Below are positions 1 to 10,076 of a DNA stretch of 64,000 bases, in pieces; position 1 is the stretch's first letter; every line of letters starts with the position of its first letter. Both the position numbers and the translations under genes were made by a program. The DNA is taken from the NCBI GenBank assembly GCA_026182355.1, contig JAPFBL010000105.1, positions 983,001 through 1,047,000 on the forward strand, written 5' to 3'. Source of the stretch: Hermatobates lingyangjiaoensis (Eukaryota > Arthropoda > Insecta > Hemiptera > Hermatobatidae). The notes below the pieces were generated by a model. It did not search any database and was not told the DNA's origin. It saw only the letters and a program-made list of their open reading frames with translations.

Positions 1-103
1 CTAGATGACAGAAATAAGAATAAGATCCTCTCAGTGAAGCACTTATTGTTCATTATATGTAGACTATTTGTTTAGTCATAACTCAATTGCATCCTTTTTG
101 CAG

Positions 104-204
104 ATAAAAGTGTTTCTGAAGACCGCATGGGACCATCTCTACTACTGGAAAGACGAAGAATTTTTTATCGCACTTTGGTTGAAATTGTAAAAGATCACCA
201 TGAG
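104..204 (+). CDS. Cdt1: Cdt1 internal exon (first one in window)
   Basis: The acceptor is ctttttgcag/ATAAAAG and the donor is CATGAG/gtttgt. The exon enters with two bases completing a split codon and ends in phase 0. It encodes KSVSEDRMGPSLLLERRR and then IFYRTLVEIVKDHHE, the last helices of the central Cdt1 domain. Confidence 0.9.
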
Positions 205-3200
205 GTTTGTAATCTATTTAGAAGGTTGTAATTTTTTTACCTGGGCTGCTTAGTCGGTACAGAAAACTCCCAACTCTTAGTCTCTAGAGCTGTCCTTTTT
301 TATTACTGCCAAGAAAATCATTAAGCTATTTTTGAAGTTCATCTTTTATATATTACTGAATGATATTGCGAGTTCTGTGCTCTAAGATACTTAACATTAA
401 TGCATTACTGTTCTCAATGTGTTAATAGGCAACCCAATAGTCAAAGAAGCACTGTACTGTTGTAGTGTAAAACATTTGTTAAATCAATTTGTATATAAAA
501 TATTTATATATATATAATGATTTCACATAAACTTGTGAAATAACAATCAATGATCAAACCAGAATATGAAATGGGAAAAAGACTAAGATCTTTCAACCGT
601 AACAAGCTGTCTTCGTAAGAGTAGTTGGGTTTTTGACTCTGACGAAGACCGCTTGTTACGGTTGAAAGATCTTAGTCTTGTTTTCCCATTTCATATCGTG
701 GTTTCATCATATATATATATATATAAAATTCACCGAAGGGGTTCTTGAGGATTTTGGTCATAAACATACAACTTTGATTATAAGCCGACGTTTCGCCAAA
801 AGTTGTTTGGCATTTTCAAGGCTTGTTTCAGAGAACACACTATTTACCGGAGTGTGAATTTTATAACCAAAATTCTCAAGAACCCCTTCGGGGAATTTGA
901 AATATCAGTGGTTGAGAAGCTACATCAATATATATATATGTATTTGTGTATTTTGGGAGCAGCCTTTCAATCAAACATGTTTTATTAAAAATTAATATGG
1001 ATGGATGTCAAGAATAAATCTTTTGGTGAATTACTTTATATTTTACCAGAAAGACGGAAATCCATAGTCAGAAAACTTGAAAAATTAACCCAGAAAAGAA
1101 CAAAAGTTAAAATTGGCATAATTTTTAATAAAACATATATATATATATCACACAGGAAAGAGAGAAACAGATAAAAAGACACACAAAAAAGACTCACAAC
1201 GATATTTTGACATTCGTCGTCATCGGGCAGAAGTAGTCCCTTTGAGTAGCTGAAGCAAATTCATATATATCCCATTAACGGACAAGAATTAACAGAAAAC
1301 TAAAAACTCTTTGTCTTCTCTTCGCAAGCCACTTCCTCACTATGACGAGTATTGGGTCGAAATATTGAAAAAGTGGTTTTTTGTTGTCTGTGTTAATTTC
1401 TGCATGATAAGGGTGTATAAATTAGAAGAGAAATATTTATCAGGAAAATATCAGTTTTGCAGGTTTAAATGAACTTTCAAAGCTGATGATTCGGTTTTAT
1501 TTAAAAGGTAGACTTTGAAGTTTTGATTTGAACCTGGAAAACTGACAAATTCCTGATTAATATTTCTCTGCTATACTGTTCTATGGTGGGAAACCTTCGT
1601 TTCGTATGCAAAAGTGTCACAATATAACACCTATTTCCTTTAATCAAGGGAATTACCACTTCATTTTTTTTACTATTTCTAGGGTTAATTACCTTCAGAA
1701 ACATGCGTAATTATTAAAGATGTGAAAATAATTCAAACTTTTGATACATACCACCGTAAACTGCACTATTCCAGTTTAACTCAGTCGAACTGCACGTCAT
1801 TGTTCTCTGCTGCTAATACACGCTATGTACATTGCTTGACGCATTTAATAAACAGGGTATAAAAAAACATAAAGTCGATGTGCACTTTAAAAAAAGAATA
1901 ACTTTGTAGATATTTATTTGTATGTTAGAGTGTGAAAAAAGTATTATTAAGAAGGTCATGTATATTAGATATTGTATTTGTTACAGGGTCCACATATCCA
2001 CCAACATTGGCAATACAAAAGGTATACGGTTTCCAGTTCGCCAAGACAGTTGCCATCTTATGTATAGTTCTTAGTTTTTTAAATTAGGTTGTTTTTTACC
2101 GACGTGTCAAAACGCTTGTTTGTGGTACCAAACCTAGTTCATCAAGAGATTTTAAAGTTAAAATAACTAAGGTAATTTCAGGCAGCCCTGTAAACCAGTT
2201 GGTAAATGTTTGCATGAACCACAAGATCGTATTACCCCGTATTGCTAGTGATGATGCTCATATGGAAACCTAAAACTTTATGATACTTTTTTCACATCTT
2301 TCCAACACAACTACGGTTATAATTTTTGTAAAGTGCTCACAGACTGTATGCACTCCCGGAACTTTGTCATTTCATGTTTTAATGATATTAGATTAACTTT
2401 AGGAAGAATTATTAATAACAGTGGCATAATTGGAGTAGAAATTACTCTAGTTTTACCCACGCACTAATAGGTACCAAAAAAATTCAATCTATCCCCATTC
2501 ACTCGAGAGTTTGTGAACTTTGAAGACCTCTCTGAAGTCGGAGTCTTAGGTCAACTCCTCAGCCCTGGCTGTCATTTGTCATACTTATTTTCATAATCGT
2601 TTCCGTTTTTCTTTTTACTGAAAGCAAAATTCTTTCTTTTTTTTTTTAGAGATTCTTACTGGGACTGGATCCGCCATTGGTTGTGGACAAGAGCAAGTTG
2701 ACCCGATGGCACCCTGGCTTTGATTTGGACCGGTGCCCTGAAGTTGAGCAAGCCTCTCTTCCTGCACCTCCCTCCACCGATAATCAGTTTTCCTCCGCCA
2801 AGAATCTTTTGAGTAAATATAAATTCCATTCAATAGTGATAGATTTGTGGAACATAAAGTAATTATTTTGTTAGAGTTGAATAAAAAAAAGCAATTAATT
2901 ACCTTCAGTATACCTTGTTTGCATTCAATCAGCAGAAACCAATTTATTTAATTCTAATTTATTTTAATTAACTTAACCTTTGGGAAGATTAATTAATTTT
3001 AATTTTTAACTTTAAAGTTATTTGGAATCTTTTGGGGAATAAGCTTTTTTTCGGGTTTTTAGTTTCGAAGTTCTCCTAGTATTATGAACTCATTAACGTA
3101 TTTTATTTAAACTAATTATTGCAAATTAATGAAATGGAAGTGAAAATTTAATTGATCTGTATGTATAAAAGTATTACTAATTTAGTAATGATGTTAATGT

Positions 3201-6200
3201 AAAACCTCTTGAAAAGGGCAATGAATTTATTTACTTTGCCAATGAATTTATTATATGGTTAAGAATATGGTAATATGTAACAGACTTGTGTATTGACAGA
3301 TAAAGCGAAAGATATGTTTATCTTGAACCCAAGGATGGACATGGCTATAAAGAAGTTATCTGAGAGGCAGGCAGAGAATGGTACAGCAGGCTCGTCCAGT
3401 TCGGCGGCTTCGGCAGTGCCTGCCCTGGCCTCTGCTCTCCAAAGCCTCCCGAAGTCTCTCCTAGACAAGGTTACTCGTCTTCTATTGTTAACCAAACAAA
3501 TTTTTTATTATAAAGATATACATTGTTATCAAAATAGTATTTTGATATAACAAATTAATTCAAAATAGTAACTTTTACAAAAATGTTAATATCTATGAAT
3601 AATTAAGAATACAGAAGTGTTGTGTTGGGAAATAATAAACTTTTTATGGATGCGGGGAGTGAAAAAAGAATCCAATCTTGTTTGTGAAAACAGTAGGAGT
3701 AAGAGATGAGTGGACAGTTAAGTGTTGATAGGGGAAATTGTGTAGACTAGAAGGTTAGCTATGTGCCATTGCTTTTGGTTGGAAAGGACTTATTGGAGGA
3801 GATAAGACGTTGTGTTCGCTGGAAGTCACTGTCTAAGATAAAGTCCTACTTTGCTTCCCAGTACAGTAAATTAGTCTAAGAAAGAACTAAAAATCACAAA
3901 AGATTACTCATTAATTAAAATTAATTAGATAATTACAATCAGTTCATGATTGAATATGCAAATTCATATGTAAATAATAATTCATAATTATTGTTTAAGT
4001 TTATGAGAACAAGCAGTGTTTGTTCTTCCATCCTGTGTACCATTCATGAGCAGGTAACCATTATTATTCACTTACTTAAACTTCAAAAAAAACATACAAT
4101 TATTATATCCACACATTTCTAAAGTATTACTCGTCTTTAAACTATAAAATAAATGCTTTAATAAGACTGTGTATAATCTCGGTAACTTTTGTGAGGATTA
4201 ATGAAATTAAAGTTATTCTTCAAACTGTTTTTAGATTTGTTCGAAAAATTAATTATAATGTTATCTGAAATTAAATATTTCATATCTTTGAAGTGAGGAT
4301 AAATGTTGCGCACTTGCTTGGTTAATAATTATTATAAATTGTTTAATATGGATATTTTATATCAAAATAAGTTAAATCATAAATGTTTAAAACACTTTAC
4401 CTGTACGTTGTGTGTGTTATTCGACCTGTGCCAGCCGCTTTTATTTTCAAGCATCTTGGAGTTACTCTTGAAGATGAATAAAGTCCAAAATTGGTTGAGC
4501 ACCACTCAACGAACACGTTACGATGTTTTTGATTATTATACTGACCTCTGTGTTCAGTATAATAGGGTGCGCATTGGTTCAAGTTTATGAATGAGAATGA
4601 ATTATTTTGTAGGTGAGAGCAAGACAAGCAGCCAAAGCTGTCGAGTTGTTGACCAGAGACCCTGCCAAGGTCAAGCGCAGCCTGGAGTTCAGTCGCCTTC
4701 CTGAGATGGCCAGAATTATGAGAAACCTTTATGTGACGGAAAGGAAGAACGTCTTGGAAAAGTCCTTCATACTGGACAAGCTAAATCGAAGTTTCCGGGA
4801 ACATCTCACTCCTAGTCAGTGCAATGAGAAGCATTGCTTACTATTAAGAATATATCGTTTTAGTCTTGTTAGTACATTGATTTTACTTAAATACTTCCAT
4901 AGGGCGTTTGGAAATTAGACCCCCCCCAGCTTTATGTGGAGAATAATGACATTTTTATATAGCCTTTAAAATTCGTAACCTCAGCGTTTTCATGCAATTT
5001 TTTAATATACATCGTTTTATTTTCAGATTAAATGACAGAGTGAGCTGCACCCATGACTAATTACTCAGAAGAAATTGGATATTATGGCTTCTGTAAGGTT
5101 ATAGCAAGGATTGGTCAATCCTTGTAGCTTCTGGGTCATTAACCAAGGGTGTGTCTAACTCTGTCGATTAAATAAACGTCGTAAACCCTGTCCTTTAAGT
5201 GTTTAATCTAACTCTCCAATCTGAAAATAAAAGAAATGTATTAAATTAATATATTCTCTTAGCCCCTTAAGATCAAATAATTTAATTTGCGCTCTCGGTG
5301 TTTAGGTCAGTAAGGCCACTTGCTCTGGTCACAATACTTGTAGCCCAGCGCTTCTCAACCTAATCTAGTCGTGTACCCTTTTAGCTTAATGAAACATTTC
5401 CGTGTACCTCCAACAGAGTTAAAGGTTTCATTAACAATGATTATTATATAATTATATATAGTTACAGTATAATACTCGTATACACGTACCGTTCAAAAAT
5501 GATGGCATATTGCCATCTTTTTTAATTACGACCTTAAATTCCGAACAATTGCTGCATAATCAATTGTCTAATGATGCCATCTTAGAATTAGTTTTCAGTT
5601 TGATTTGGCATCTCTTTTTCGCACTCACGACTACATACGATTTTATACCTTCTTTTTGTACATTTTGTGATATCACTGCTTTTCCTTCAATGTAATGCAC
5701 CCGAATCACTAAAAATCACGGCATGCTATGAAATAAACAATTGCAGTTCATTTTCCTCATATCAACACATGCAAAATGTTGCTTTCAATAATTGTTATAA
5801 TGATTCTAATGTTCTTTTCAAGTGTCATTGTCAAGAAATATTTTTCCTGATTTTTTAAATTAATTTTTCACATTTTCCAAGTTAGACGAAAAATTTCCAT
5901 AATAAATTCTCCAATAATACAAATTTTAAACAACTTTTAATAAATAGTAGAATATGCTTTAATACTATTAAATTAATACTAAAAAGTAATATTAAGTTAG
6001 TAATGTTCTGAGTTTGTGTAGTGTACCCTCAGTTGAGAAGCTTTGTTGTAACCGAACAAGGGAATGCAGTCAATAGTTAAGATTAAATATACTTGAATTA
6101 ACGAACATTAACTAATAATAAATCAAACTAAACTGGTTAAATTATTTGACAATACAATAATTCATTGAAATCATCTTGATTTTTTAATGTTCGTCAACTA

Positions 6201-7364
6201 ATAATAGCAAATAGTAAACATGCATTTGTACTAACTTTCTGAGGAGTCTAAGAAAGAAAAATGAATAAATAATTTTTTCCCTCTTTGGGTTCAAAGTAGG
6301 GAGAGTTTTTTGCGTGTGCAATTTTTTGCGAGAGTTTGATTTCGTAAACAGGCTATACCTCTCACCGAACATTAAAAGATCAAGATGATTTCAACGAATT
6401 ATTGTATTGTCAAATAATTTAACTAGTTTTAAGTTACTTTGTTTGAATCATTATTAGTTAATGTTCGTTAATTCAAGTATATTTAATCTTAAAGTATTAA
6501 TATGTCAGTGGTATAAGGGCCTTGGAGTGGAAAAGAAATAACTTCATTTTGCTTTCTTTTTTTTAATAATGTTAAAGCATGGAATGCTATGAAGTTTATC
6601 TTAAAACGGGTTTTCATTTTTTGCTACTCATCTGTAGAAAACTAGTATAATGCTCAGTATTATTTAAATGTGAATATTAAAATATAGAACTTTGATTAAT
6701 TTTTATTTAATTGCAAGAGGCTATAAAAAATGGGCAAATTGTTCTACTTTTAGTAGAACTTTTGTGATAAATTATCACAAAATAATTTATTTAAAAAATA
6801 AATTTGAAATAAACAGTTTTCAAAGTTAGTACTATTTTAATCAATTGCATGGCTTACCCCTTTTGTTATGTTAACTGATTTAATCTTTTGTTTAATGTTG
6901 CTGGCTAGCTACAGTGATTTAAATCGAGCTTAACGTTACCTGTGTTATTTTATCTTTGAATGAACCTTATAGAAGCAACAAATTCTAAACAAGCATACCA
7001 AATGTGTGTTCATCAAATTTTAAAGTGCTTGAAACACATTCAAATAATTGATTGTTTGAACAAGTGTTTACAACTTTTAAACACTTTATTATTTCTGATA
7101 TGGGTACACAAACCATATTTACTAATAGTAAAGTTAAATATAGCCCTCTCCTGTTTGTAGTTCGGATATGTGAACGTTATGATTAACTGAGATGGATGGT
7201 TTTTAGGGGAAATGGAAAACCACCTAACGTTGATGGTAGACCAGTTACCCAACTGGTTGACTGTGTACAAGTACGGGCACGTGGAATACATTCGCTTGGA
7301 CAAGTCTGCAGAGATGAAGGACGTCCTAGCCTCCATTACCTCGGCAGCTCAAGTCAACACCTAG
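104..7364 (+). CDS. Cdt1: DNA replication licensing factor Cdt1 (double parked), 3' part, five exons
   Basis: Cdt1 loads the MCM2-7 helicase onto origins with ORC and Cdc6 in G1 and is inhibited by geminin (family knowledge). Exons are 104-204, 2650-2812, 3300-3469, 4613-4814 and 7207-7364 (stop TAG 7362-7364). All junctions keep phase and give 264 residues. Exons 1-2 carry the end of the central geminin/MCM-binding winged helix (LLLERRRIFYRTLVEIVKDH, then LTRWHPGFDLDRCPEV). Exon 3 is a Ser/Ala-rich linker. Exons 4-5 form the C-terminal MCM-binding winged helix (RARQAAKAVELLTRDPAKVK, SRLPEMARIMRNLYVTERK, REMENHLTLMVDQLPNWLTV). The N-terminal degradation/PIP-degron region must lie left of the window. 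No frameshift or internal stop is seen, so the copy looks functional. The identification rests on motif order remembered from animal Cdt1 proteins. Confidence 0.93.
635..677 (+). ncRNA. hammerhead-ribozyme-like motif A (core intact)
   Basis: Stem I GACT (635-638) pairs with AGTC (674-677). The catalytic core CTGACGA is at 639-645, then one unpaired A at 646. Stem II 647-651 pairs with 659-663 around a 7-base loop. GAA follows at 664-666, then AGATCT (667-672) as a self-complementary stem III, and T673 as the H17 cleavage position. A mirrored, core-mutated copy (CTTACGA) lies on the minus strand at 582-619, making a head-to-head hairpin. PLE terminal repeats are known to carry hammerheads; activity here is inferred. 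Confidence 0.6.
731..893. repeat. inverted repeat of a PLE-like terminus with degenerate hammerhead
   Basis: Arms at about 731-764 and 860-893 (core sequence GAAGGGGTTCTTGAG and its complement) are nearly complementary and flank a hammerhead-like unit on the minus strand at 782-824. A related end sequence (ACAAGGGGTTCTTGAG) recurs at about 59434-59449 beside another (TA)n tract, so this is a dispersed terminal repeat, not a local accident. Confidence 0.6.
782..824 (-). ncRNA. degenerate hammerhead-like motif E
   Basis: Read on the minus strand: stem I AAGCC (824-820) pairs perfectly with GGCTT (786-782). The core is TTGAAAA (expected CTGANGA, two changes), then one unpaired base. Stem II is GCCAAA/TTTGGC (six pairs). 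GAA follows, then ACGT as stem III, and C at the cleavage position, giving a GTC cleavage triplet. The stems survive but the core is broken, so it is probably inactive. Confidence 0.5.
1197..1230 (-). ncRNA. degenerate hammerhead-like motif F
   Basis: On the minus strand the core is CCGATGA (U4 changed), followed by an unpaired C. Stem II is GAC-GAAT-GTC, then AAA where GAA is expected, ATAT as stem III, and C at the cleavage position. Stem I is poorly conserved. The continuing minus-strand text (GTTGTGAGTC and on to a TTTCTCTCTTTCC-type run ending at (TA)n) looks like a typical PLE terminus. Confidence 0.4.
1427..1569. repeat. imperfect inverted repeat, third copy at 57.46 kb
   Basis: The 44-base arms 1427-1470 and 1526-1569 are largely complementary (AACTGATATTTTCCTG-type text). 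A third copy of the right arm (TTTGATTTGAACCT, then GAAAACTGAC) lies at about 57455-57503, so the unit is a dispersed repeat present here as an inverted pair. Confidence 0.5.
2650..2812 (+). CDS. Cdt1: Cdt1 internal exon
   Basis: A T-rich tract ending ttttttag precedes AGATTC, and the donor is TTGA/gtaaat. It enters in phase 0 and leaves one base (A), which joins AT of the next exon. It encodes RFLLGLDPPLVVDKSKLTRW and HPGFDLDRCPEVEQASLPAP. The W-H-P-x-F segment is the most diagnostic Cdt1 stretch in the window. Confidence 0.93.
3300..3469 (+). CDS. Cdt1: Cdt1 internal exon (linker region)
   Basis: The acceptor is tattgacag/ATAAAG and the donor is GACAAG/gttact. It completes a split AAT codon and ends in phase 0. 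It encodes KAKDMFILNPRMDMAIKKLS, an SSSSAASA low-complexity stretch, and LQSLPKSLLDK, which leads into the C-terminal winged helix. GC content is clearly above the flanking introns. Confidence 0.88.
4613..4814 (+). CDS. Cdt1: Cdt1 internal exon (C-terminal winged helix, part 1)
   Basis: The acceptor is ttattttgtag/GTGAGA and the donor is CTCCTA/gtcagt. It enters in phase 0 and leaves one base (A), which forms AGG with the next exon. It encodes VRARQAAKAVELLTRDPAKV, SRLPEMARIMRNLYVTERKN and LEKSFILDKLNRSFREHLTP, typical of the Cdt1 C-terminal MCM-binding domain. Confidence 0.93.
5346..6045. mobile_element. non-autonomous hAT (Charlie-like) transposon, 700 bp
   Basis: The left end reads CAGCGCTTCTCAACC and the right end, reverse-complemented, CAAAGCTTCTCAACTG. 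This is the CAG-n-GnTTCTCAACC terminal signature of Charlie-type hAT elements. The flanking 8-mers TTGTAGCC (5338-5345) and TTGTAACC (6046-6053) differ at one base, as expected of an 8-bp hAT target duplication that has aged. Both ends are followed inward by GTGTAC-CC-type text. No transposase frame is recognisable inside. It sits in Cdt1 intron 4815-7206. Confidence 0.75.
6077..6492. mobile_element. TTAA-flanked fold-back/MITE
   Basis: Arms of about 115-125 bases (6077-6193 and 6366-6492) are near-perfect reverse complements (GATTAAATATACTTGAATTA at the outer end). TTAA occurs exactly at both outer edges (6077-6080 and 6489-6492), the target duplication used by piggyBac-type elements. There is a unique 170-base centre with no coding frame. 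It lies 24 bases from the duplicated target of the hAT element on its left. Confidence 0.65.
7207..7364 (+). CDS. Cdt1: Cdt1 terminal exon
   Basis: The acceptor is gatggtttttag/GGGAAA. Two bases complete the split Arg codon, and the frame then runs EMENHLTLMVDQLPNWLTVY to a TAG at 7362-7364, preceded by TSAAQVNT. This is the end of the C-terminal winged helix, and little follows it, as in other Cdt1 proteins. Confidence 0.93.
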
Positions 7365-7717
7365 CCCGCTCTCACCTTCTTCAAACAGAGTTCCTAAAGT
7401 AACCCCTTTTACTCTTCAATTCTCGTCCCTAATTTCAATTATTTTACTATTTACTTAGTTGTAAAATTTCTTTTTATACTTGGTTGGATTTTTATTTACA
7501 TAATGTTTAGAATACTTTCTTTCAACATTTTCATCTTTTACCCTTCTTTCTTCTTTTTTTTTTAAATACCGCTTTATTGTAGTTTCATTTATCTCCTATT
7601 TTTACCAAGACTAAGAAGGGTAATTAATAGATTTTTTATGCATGTTGTCAAACCTTAAAGTTTTTGAGAAAGGTATTATTGGTATTGTTAATTTTACTAA
7701 ATTTTTGTAAACTTATT

Positions 7718-7723
7718 AATAAA
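7718..7723 (+). promoter_or_regulatory. candidate poly(A) signal AATAAA for Cdt1
   Basis: A canonical AATAAA lies about 355 bases after the Cdt1 stop, in a T-rich 3' region. Being AT-rich, the area also holds other AATAAA-like strings (near 7797), so the choice is uncertain. Confidence 0.4.
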
Positions 7724-8071
7724 GATTTCTTTTTTTACATGTTCATTATGTTTTTTTTACTTAGGAGCCATTTATTTTTATTATTATATCAGAACAATAA
7801 AAAGGTTTTGGAAAGGTTTAGCTGGAAGTTTGGATTATTTTCTGCCAATTTCATTTCGGTATACGCAAGTGCTGGATATTTACGAAATTGGCGATTCTTT
7901 AAAGAATGATTTCTGGTAACCTTACTTAATTTCATTTTAATTGGAGTTGTGCCAATGTGAACTTAATTAAATTTGAATATTTGTGAACACGATCCTGATC
8001 ATCACACGTTTCATTGTTAATAATGAGGTCAAACACAGAAGTAAACCCTTATAGAGCATGAAGTGTATAGT

Positions 8072-8740
8072 CTTTTTTTTTTTTTTTTTTTTGAGGAAAT
8101 TTCATCACAGGACAGATACATTGCAATTCAGTTTTTTTTTATTTTTATTATTTGAGGGTGACTATAGCACTGCGTCTTAAAAAAAAAACTATTGTACTTC
8201 TCTTCTTCTGTACTAAAGTACCCCAGCAGTTAGCTTCAACGCTTCCAAGAAGCTCAGCACTTTTGCTGGTTACAGCGGTAAAAGTTTTTCTATGGTTTGT
8301 TGAGTGTCCCGAAGCACCTGCCTCTCTGCAGAAAAGTTGCCTTACAAGTTATCAGCAGGTGCAACGGTGTTCTTCCTGTTTGCAGAATCTGCACAAACCA
8401 TCATTGATAATGTCCATTCAGGCTCCCTCTGTTTCGGGAGAAAGTACTTCCTTTCTTCTTCTTCGGGTCCTCAGGTGCACTTGTGGGAGGTTCCCACTAG
8501 TTAGCGCTTTTGGACCCTCTGCGCTTCCGGAGGATGGTGTCCAGACTTCCTTCTCCTTACAGGGGAAAATCCCTGAAGCTCTATCGATGGTATTTTGTCC
8601 GCTCCGGCAGAGCACCGCATACCGGAGTATTTACTCAAGGGGTTGCCCTTGAGGCTCTACAGAAACCCCTATATTATCCGTCCTTCGGCACGGACCGCAT
8701 AACACCTTGGATTGGGGCTGGGATAAACGGAGGGGATTAG
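8072..8740 (-). mobile_element. 5'-truncated non-LTR retrotransposon remnant with poly(A) tail
   Basis: A 20-odd base T run at about 8072-8092 on + is a poly(A) tail on the minus strand. Upstream of it on the minus strand, 8400-8350 reads NDGLCRFCKQEEHRC, the C-x2-C plus H/C knuckle found after the RNase H/RT region of many non-LTR elements. After a frameshift, 8275-8212 reads PAKVLSFLEALKLTAGVL, matching the K-x-L-x-F-L-x-x-L-x-L tail common to these ORF2 proteins. Stops and frameshifts show it is dead. The 8410-8740 part is GC-rich and not recognised; it may be more of the same element. I could not fix a target duplication. Confidence 0.6.
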
Positions 8741-10076
8741 GAAGGATACAATTTAGTTAGTGAATCTAAAAAAATTTTTCTCTATTCCCCAAACAGCCAA
8801 CTACATAATATTAAATTGTATGTTTCCAGTAAAATTAGTATGTTATAGAAATATCCAGAACATTGGAACCACCTATCCTAGATAGACAGGTAAAATAACC
8901 CTAATAAACAGAAACTCAACTTATAATCCCGGCCTGTCAGATTTGTTTACATTCACTGAGAAGATACGTCCACCAGATTCGAGATAAACTGGTTTATTAA
9001 AGGTAAAGGGTTTTTCTAAAAAATTGTGAAGATCTCAATGAGTTAATGCGTTAAAAAAATTTTTGAAACTAATTAAAGCGTATAATTTGCGGTACAAATT
9101 TCAGGAGGGTACTGTGTTCTTTGGACAGAGAAATTATATTTTTCTTGAAAATAATTATAATTATCCAAGGTGTATATATTTCTATCATGAAGAATATTAA
9201 CATGAGTATGTTGTAACCGTATATATACTGTATGTTATAAATTTATACTTTTGACTTTTGACATGCCTCTATTTATTTGTAATTGTATCATTCTTCGTGA
9301 TATTAAGTGGGTATCTACTGGAAAGGTACATTCTCTACAAATTGCACTGCATGACAAATCAGAAACTTTCATTAGAATATTGGAAGAGGAAATATGACAC
9401 TGAAAAGGAGCAATCATTGTGTTACCACTCATAGTACCTTATCAAATTATGCTATTCCAATCTTTATATTTTCACTATGATTGGGAAAATGGTGATAGCT
9501 GCATTAAACAATATATGATCTATCAACTAGATAGCCATTCAGTTATAGTAAAGTTAAGTGTAGACCATTTAAGACTTTTTGATCTCTAATTAGAGTTTGA
9601 AAGGATATTCAGAAAGTTTCGAGTTGTGGCTGGAGTCAGTATCTGACTGTTGCTGACCAATCTCTTTCATCTGCAGAAGTTTGAATTATTTCTTCCACTT
9701 GGTAGGTGTGTCTTATTTCATTTCTTATATCAATTAGAATAGGTGAAATAATTTAAGGAAATCCAAACAAAAAATAAAAATTGTAATCAAATATGGAACA
9801 CAATACATATATATTATAAAATAAATTTTACTTTACATGTATAAATATTGAAATTGTTTAAAAGACTAGACAAAAAGGAAGACTGCAACATATTTAATAA
9901 AGAACAGTTCTTTTTTATAAAATATTAGTATGTTAAGGAATGTAAACATAAATTCTTTCTTGATTGTGAATTTTTTTTTAATTAATAGATTTGTGGCAAC
10001 TTATGACTAGAATGTTTGAACACTTACTTTGGTAAAATAGGAAATTTTCCTTTATTACTAAGTTATCGCAGAGAAT

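Larger units (their letters stand above)
205..2649 (+). other. Cdt1 intron rich in PLE-terminus-like hairpins
   Basis: This 2.4-kb intron holds no coding sequence. It carries three hammerhead-like, PLE-terminus-like units (about 580-680, 731-895 and 1160-1240), each beside a short (TA)n tract (about 706-724, 932-940 and 1136-1148). It also holds an imperfect inverted repeat (1427-1470 with 1526-1569). From about 1600 to 2640 it is plain AT-rich sequence, apart from a weak PLE-end-like string near 2095-2150 on the minus strand. Confidence 0.7.
4815..7206 (+). other. Cdt1 intron with two DNA-transposon insertions
   Basis: The intron runs from donor gtcagt to acceptor ggtttttag. Apart from the hAT element (5346-6045) and the TTAA fold-back element (6077-6492), it is AT-rich and shows no exon-like sequence. 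Confidence 0.7.

Noticed and set aside
2095..2150. Possible further hammerhead/PLE end on the minus strand (TTGATGA ... GACACGTCGG)
   Set aside because: Stem I does not pair and stem II is unclear, so it falls short of the seven accepted motifs.
4303..4590. 95-codon open frame on + just before the fourth Cdt1 exon
   Set aside because: AT-rich, no family, no splice support; it lies within the Cdt1 intron and stops before the acceptor at 4612.
8152..8652. 166-codon open frame on +
   Set aside because: The recognisable protein signal is on the minus strand (CRFCK, KVLSFLEALKLTAG); the + frame is a GC-rich shadow.
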